A stretch of 64,000 nt of DNA, taken from the NCBI GenBank assembly GCA_021234155.1, contig JAJEKV010000157.1:83797-147796 (forward strand). Reading direction: 5' to 3'. The notes below the pieces were generated by a model that had not been told where the DNA came from, ran no database searches, and saw only the letters and a list, made by a program, of their open reading frames with translations. Made by a program: the position numbers and the translations under genes. Of the stretch, positions 57,966 to 64,000 are shown one piece after another (within the stretch, counting starts at the first letter, position 1; each line of letters opens with the position of its first letter). Source of the DNA: Isoetes taiwanensis (taxonomy: Eukaryota; Streptophyta; Lycopodiopsida; Isoetales; Isoetaceae).

Positions 57966-60900
57966 CGTCAAAGGATTATAGGATCCTGATTCTCGGCACT
58001 GATATAGTGTCGTGCGGGTTTGTGGGAAAGATTTAAATGCATGAATCTGGAAAGGTATGTTTCCATCCCCGTTCTTTAAAAACATGCGGATTCCCGCCAT
58101 GGCAAGGTTATTGTTTTGCGGTTTCTTTTCGTCTGAACTCACCAATTCCAGCTTGCCCTGTTAAAGATAAGGTCTGGATTTCAGGAAGTCTTGCCATAAT
58201 TTTTCATCATTTCTTACGATACATATGTAAGTTACAATTGCTCAGCTCTAATTCTTTAGTGCCGCCAACCTAATTGAAAAATTGATCATAGCCTGACTCA
58301 TCGAATGATATGGAACAACTAAAACGAAGCCCAAGGACCTACGAGAATTTTTCTCCCTTGCATCAGTAAGGCAATGAGGCATTGGCACGCTGGATTGACT
58401 TAACGGGTTTGATATGCCATCTGCATTCTGGAGGGATGCCGAAATTACAGAAGAGTCTTGGAAGATACAAATGGGGTCTCTTGAAGTGTACAAAACTTGT
58501 ATCTACCTGAGCCCCCTGACTGAACAACCCGTCAGTGCATTTTGTGCGGGTGGTAGAGCGAATCGAGAAGTGAATTGCGCCAATTTACGTACTCTAAGGA
58601 GGGTGGCGGTAAAGAACGCTTCTTCCGCACCAGTTAAGGCCTTGTGAAAGGAAATACGATAAACACTGCCAGCCAGATATATCGGCTATGGACTTCATGC
58701 CGTAAAGCCGTATCTCATTCCAGGTTAAAGTTTCTGAGCAGTATTTCTAATAACTTAACTGGTCTAACTTCTGAGGCCTTTTACGAGAATGTGCTAAACT
58801 TACGATCTTATCTTGTTAGTAGGAGGAAAATTATCACGTTGATTGTCACTGCAGACCATCTTCGTTCTATGTTAAGTTGGTCAAACTCATTTGTCTAAGG
58901 GACGAATTGTAAGGAGTTTTCCACGAAGGGATCTGGAGCCAAAACCTAAATGCTCACTTGAGGAAGGTTTCTGAGTTCCTATGATCAAAGACCTTAAGGT
59001 TTTGTTTTGCAAAATCTCAGCTTGTAGCCTGAAATCTGAGCCGATTATCAAACCAGGCCCCTATGAACAAAGCAATTGTGAGGCATTACTTTTTGTGCAG
59101 GTCCCAAACCTGGACCTCCAGAAGCTCGGCCTCCAGAACCTGCAGGTTTCACGAATCCCCTGCCAATTTAGGCTCTGTTTTGAAAGCAACAAAACTATCT
59201 TAAGGGCAAAAGAAAAGAAAGGCACCAAGGCTTTTGAATGCAACAAGATTACTCAAATTTTCTTCTGTTAGAGAGACCATATTTGAGATTGATATTTTGT
59301 GTAGCTTTGTAAGGTTAGCTGACACCAAAGTTATACTCAACATCGGACAATAAATCAAGCATGTGACATTGCTCATTTGTAGTTTGAGCAAGAGGCAAGA
59401 TAACGTTGTGCTTATATCACGGGTAGTTGATGTGAAAGTGATACCGTCTGCACACCAAAAGTAATTAGCTTCCAGAGAACGTTCCTACTTGTTTATTAAA
59501 AGTATCAAATATTATTGCCAAAATGGTATTTCGTGACAGCTCTTTGCTCATCACATTATAGCCATGATAGTCTGCTTCCTATTGCCTAAACTTGCATACA
59601 TATCTATTTCACATAGGCGGAGCTGGCAAGTCAATCTGCTGTAAACTCTTGGCATATTCCCTTGCTGGCATGGGGCAAAGGCATTTGATGCAGATATATA
59701 TGGGCCAAGCTTGCCCACCATGGTCTCACCCCTGAACACATCGTGTGATGCAAATACAAGGAATTTCGCAAGAGAATTTGTCTATTTTATTGCCTGTCAT
59801 GTATCCCACTCCACGATGGCTTTCTAATGCCTTTAGGATCCAGAAACAAGAAATAACTATTCCAAATAGAATATTTGGGGTGACTGTATCGCACTTTGGA
59901 TTCGCAGGGCAGGGTAGTGCAATCATGCGTGGGCCTATGGTTTCCGGAGTTATTAACCAGTTTCACAAACAACTGAATGGTAGATATGCAATTTGAAATG
60001 TTCCATCTGCTTTAAATTGCAAAAGACATCCTGAAAGAATTTTATGCTCAGTAGACTGACAACTAAGGAATGGTAGAGATATAGATTCAAACAATTGCAA
60101 GAGGAGCATTCTATATATCAAGTCTTTATGCCTATTATAACAAAACCGTATTTTGCCAGGGGGAGCTTTGATTATCTTGTCCTGGATATGCCTCCTGGTA
60201 CAGGTGGATATACAACTAACTTTGCCAGGTATAACTACATGAGTCTGCTGAACATGCTATGTTCATGACTTCATGGAGGAATTATTTTCAGGTTGTACCT
60301 ATTACAGCAGCAGTCATTGTAAATCCACACCCTCAAAAGCTCTAGATTTTATTGATGTTGCAAAGGAGTTAGAATGTTCTCAAAAACTTATGGTCAGTAT
60401 CAATAGGTTACTTCTTTTTGTCTCCCCATTTGCATAGAATGGTCTTGTTTTTAGCAGGTATTAAAATGGATAAACTTTATAAAGTTCTTCAGGTCCCCTG
60501 TATAGCTGTTGTCGAGAATATGTGCTATTTTGATGCAGATGGAAAAGGTATTATCCATTTGAGAAGGATCTGGAGCACAGTGCAACAAATTGAAGGACGT
60601 TTTGTGCCTCCCTCACTTGATAAAGGCTCAACGATGCTAACTATCAACCATACTTTTCAGGTGGTTCAGCAGTTTGAATACCAAATTTATTCATTACCTA
60701 TTAGACCTGGGAGGTAAAAAGAACTGAAAAATTCCTGCCTATGTTGAGAACAGTAGAATAATTACACCACTAACATTCATAAGCAGGAAAAACTCCTGAT
60801 TTACACTTCTTAAAAGTTTTACATTAAACATTTGACTTAAGAATATAATGTCCACACTCTCAGCTTTCTGCAGCGGAGACAATGGTAAACCAGAAGTTGT

Positions 60901-61620
60901 AGAAGATCCTCAAGGCTTAAGTTGCAAAAACTCTTCCTAACTTGGGATTTCTGTTGTCAAACAATGTGCTAAAATTCGCCAGCAAGGTAGCGCACTCACT
61001 CTTCTTTAATGACTGATTACCAAAGAGGTTAGAACTTCATTGTAACTTTGAATATTCCAGTTTCCTACAGCTGTCAGTTATGACAGAAGCTATCAGGGCT
61101 ATCAGAGTGAAGGTTCCTGGTACAGAAGTTGAAGAATTTTTTCTACATCCCGCAAATATGGAATGACAAGTCAGCCAGAAGCTATCAGGAGTTGGGTATT
61201 CATGTCCAAAACTAAGGATACATTATACATTTTATTAAATAGATGAGTGTGGATGAGACTGACACCTGGAAAGCGACTTGGAGCTAGAAATACCTTAATC
61301 TTACTTTCACAATCTTTAATTAGGACGAATGGACAGGGGAGCAGAAAAGGAGATATACATGCCGAAGATATTGAGTTTCAGAATCAATTCGTCCCTTAGG
61401 GAATTACGCTTGCAACCATTAGCTGGCCAAATGGATTCAATCAGGTACTTTGTATGTTACCATTACAAAATCAATCATCACAAGGACATTGTACAGCAAA
61501 CGAATTGTTCTAGGGTTAAATTAGATGTGATGCTACCTGAGTTCTAATCACTGCAGGTATGCCTTTGAGCAACTGCAGACAATGGAAAGATTAGTGGATG
61601 TTCCTGGAGACACAACCTCC
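57966..61620 (+). pseudogene. HCF101: HCF101 plastid Fe-S scaffold gene, many frameshifts
   Basis: Recognised exons: 57966-58050 (GTDIVSCGFV), 58118-58171 (VSFRLNSPIPACPVKDK), 59617-59731 (GGAGKS Walker A; DADIYGPSLPTMVSP), about 59790-59979 (FGVTVSHFGFAGQG, AIMRGPMVSGVINQ), 60160-60228 (DYLVLDMPPGTG), 60292-60392 (VVPITAAVIVN), 60493-60712 (VPCIAVVENMCYFDADGK, LPIRP), 60874-60986 (GKPEVVEDPQG; ISVVKQCAKIRQQ), 61061-61194 (AIRAIRVKVPGTEVEEFFLH), 61324-61444 (DEWTGEQK) and 61557-61620 (YAFEQLQTMERLVDVPG). HCF101 is a Mrp/NBP35-type P-loop ATPase that carries 4Fe-4S clusters to photosystem I. Introns are kept, but nearly every exon has one-base insertions or deletions, and Walker A reads GGAGKS instead of GGVGKS. 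It is a decayed duplicate unless the assembly is at fault. Confidence 0.92.
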
Positions 61621-62759
61621 AGCATCTACAATAGTTAGAGACCGGCCAGGCAGAAGCATAGCTATACCTGCTGCATCAATTTTGCAATATGCCGAGTCAC
61701 TGAAATCTCCAAGTTGCACTTGAGGTAGTTATCTCACAATGTGTAGTGTTATTTCACAAAATTACTACAAATTCATAGGAAACCACCACGCATTTTGTAG
61801 AGATTACTAATAGGAAGGTATATAGGATGATAATGGTTTGACGAAAGCTACCAAGGTAACAAAATCCTAGATGATATAGGGCTTTCAATTTTCAAGTCAT
61901 TGAGTCAATGAACGAACATATATAACCCAAAACAAAATACTACCAAAACTAGCTCAAAATTCAAAACAGGAAAAGAAATGGAGTGCCCATTTAAATCTTA
62001 AAATGACAAGCAATGTTCAACCATAACCTAAGCCAATCAATCAAACACTAATGTATACGAAATGGCTATCAAATAGAAACAAAACAAATTAAGCATGAAA
62101 TATAAAAAGTGCAAGGGACTCTGCCATTGGCTGCACCTTTGAGAAATGTTAAGGCTATACTGAAACAAAGACCATCCCCCAGGAAGGTCAGACACATGGA
62201 AGCCAGAGCAGGCAAAGAATAAACGCTGCAAGAGGTGAACGTGGGGCAAACTGCCAAATCTGTACGATAATCAAGACTTCCTGCAACATGGATGGGAAAA
62301 GTTAGGAGGAAAGGAACAACTTGTTACTACATTAAGATAAAAACGACGCTGAACAGACGGGTATGCAAGCAGTGTGGTAAAATATCTGAAACACATAAAA
62401 CATCATCAGAAAAGTCAGATAAGAGATGAAACAACAGTCCATTGAAGCTAACGTAGGAGGTTTCCAAAATTTTGAAACCTACCAGACAAAATCTCAAAAT
62501 TCAGGGATGTACAGCTTAGAATAGTAGGAATAAGAGGTTTTCTTGGTATTTCCAGAGGAATGCAGGCTCAATTGGAGCTTGCGGCGTAGGTTTCTTTATA
62601 AGACAGAAAGCAGTCACGGTCCACAGAAACTACCCGTGAATATGCTGATCGTTACTTGTTACAGACTCAAGGACAACCTTGCTCTAGTTTTAGCAAGGTC
62701 CATCAGACTCTTCAACGACTCGCCCGCAATGACCACGCTCATTGAAATGGCCATTCAAA
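61621..62759. other. intergenic, no recognisable gene
   Basis: AT-rich spacer between HCF101 and the gag remnant. A 74-codon plus frame at 62543-62767 (NWSLRRRFLYKTESSHGPQK) could be the start of the retroelement gag but matches nothing clearly. Confidence 0.4.
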
Positions 62760-64000
62760 ATGGCTAATCATCTGAATAATATTGCCATCATGGGTCTTTC
62801 AAATCGACCAACATCCGAAGGGAACCCCATGCCACTCAGTTCTTTGATCAAAACAATTTTGCTCCACATAACCAGCAGCCACAAGGTAAGTTAGTAACAT
62901 TTGGTGTAACGCATTTACAGGCATAAGGGTATGAATGCAACTCCACAATCAATTGACCTCATTGTAAAAATTTATCATGGTCAATCATTCCATGGAACAA
63001 GGCATCAACCCAATCCAACGTTCTTTCGCACGAAGTTGGCATGCATGTTCACAGGGAACCTGTCCATCAAAACCAAAACACAACCTAGCAATTTGGCAGC
63101 AGACATATCATCGTCTCAATTACACGCTATTTTTATCCCATAAGCTCAACGTTACCATTGTCAAGAATGGGGACATAATAGTGAGGGATTGCCCTGTAAC
63201 CCCAAAGTTCAAGTTCACTACCAAGAACAACGATTGTTAGGACTAACGTCCACTAGTTCAGTCATCCAACTGGGTTCGACTACGCCAGCAAAGATATTAT
63301 GGGTAATCACACCATAGCCTTATGACTCACATACTAACATGGTTACAGTGCCCATAGCAATTCAACAACAAATTTGTTCAGTTCTGATCGACAATTCATT
63401 TTTACTTATCATTCTTCTGAACTCCAGAATGCAGAGGATTTGGTACAAAAAAATAGACTCGTCATGACACGAATAGCAAAAGCACCAGCAGAAACCGCTT
63501 CTGCTCCTCCACACAGTAAGACGTATCCAAACATTGCCGCAGAAGTGGAACTCTAAAACAAGTAACAGCCATGTTACCTAACACACGACCGCCACCATCA
63601 ACTTCTAGTTCAACTGCTAGTATACCATTGGAGCTTCTAGAACTAGTCAAATGTAGAGCCTTTGCCCCAACCCTAGGCAGATCGCCATTCAGTCATCAGA
63701 TTACAAATATGAAAATTCAAGCACCTTGCACTACATCATATCTGCATCATAATACCCTGCCACATCATCCGAATTCGCCGACTCAACATCTTCCTTTGCC
63801 CAACTCATCATCATATTAGTAAGGTTTCTATAATGCTCCGTGACTCCGGCAATGAAATAGAGAAGCAAGATTTTCCCGTTCAATTCCTGCAGAATTATCA
63901 AGGTCCATTTCTTTTAGTAAATCCTGTCAACCTGCCTGGTTTTCTAAAATTCAATTCCAAGCACCAGGTTAGCAACACGTAACTGAACGAAGTATACCAA
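62760..64000 (+). mobile_element. gypsy gag remnant related to copy A (copy D)
   Basis: The plus strand shows a decayed gag. YHCQEWGHN (63153-63179) matches the third knuckle of copy A (YHCHEWGHT) with its first Cys lost, followed by a PKVQVHYQ stretch like QVQVQLPG. Further on, SKTYPNIAAEVEL (about 63515-63555) and SIPLELLEL match RSQPYPNIAAEIELLKEV and VPLELQEEL in copy A. Stops and frame changes occur throughout. The element continues past the right edge. It belongs to the same or a sister family as copy A but points the other way. Confidence 0.75.

Overview
The window looks like nuclear DNA of a land plant. It is AT-rich and repeat-dense, its genes have introns with GT..AG borders, and it carries plant-type families: the plastid Fe-S factor HCF101, an RWP-RK NIN-like protein, PPR repeats, pectinesterase and a plant-type EDEM mannosidase. 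PPR style, large introns and layered LTR elements suggest a large-genome, perhaps non-seed plant such as a fern. That is only a guess.

Layout. 1-5818: decayed Ty3/gypsy element A (minus). 6023-8890: imperfect inverted repeats of about 165 bp enclose a PPR fragment (plus), a repeat module and a broken HUH/Rep-type endonuclease gene (minus); a second copy of the module follows at 9340-9960. 10000-14600: mostly non-coding, with two 5'-truncated LINE 3' ends carrying (TATTC)n tails. 14613-18929: element C (plus), gag and protease with a cut-off RT and a probable 3' LTR. 18945-22737 (minus): LINE RT remnant, an unrecognised TATA-led ORF set, and the integrase end of element B. 22738-26044: a unit of about 1.5 kb, duplicated, joining NIN-like-protein exons to a 5-oxoprolinase C-terminus. 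27-39 kb: single exons of a pectinesterase and a TM9SF protein, dispersed repeats, a tRNA-like tandem repeat and a MITE. 39.2-40.6 kb: GILT-like thiol reductase gene with stop codons. 41-43.2 kb: three clean insertions with target-site duplications (hAT-like, Mutator-like, poly-A retroinsertion). 43.3-53.5 kb: EDEM/MNS4-type alpha-mannosidase gene, at least 16 exons. 57.9-61.6 kb: HCF101 gene with many frameshifts. 62.8-64 kb: gag of an element related to A, opposite strand.

No host gene here is fully intact. EDEM is closest: its first 13 recognisable exons carry one frameshift, but the tail is broken repeatedly. HCF101, GILT and TM9SF carry disabling changes; PPR, pectinesterase, NLP and oxoprolinase are fragments. 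The region therefore reads either as a graveyard of duplicated gene pieces between transposons, or partly as a poorly polished assembly. The PPR, pectinesterase, TM9SF, GILT, EDEM and HCF101 pieces all lie on the plus strand. No operon-like cooperation is implied.
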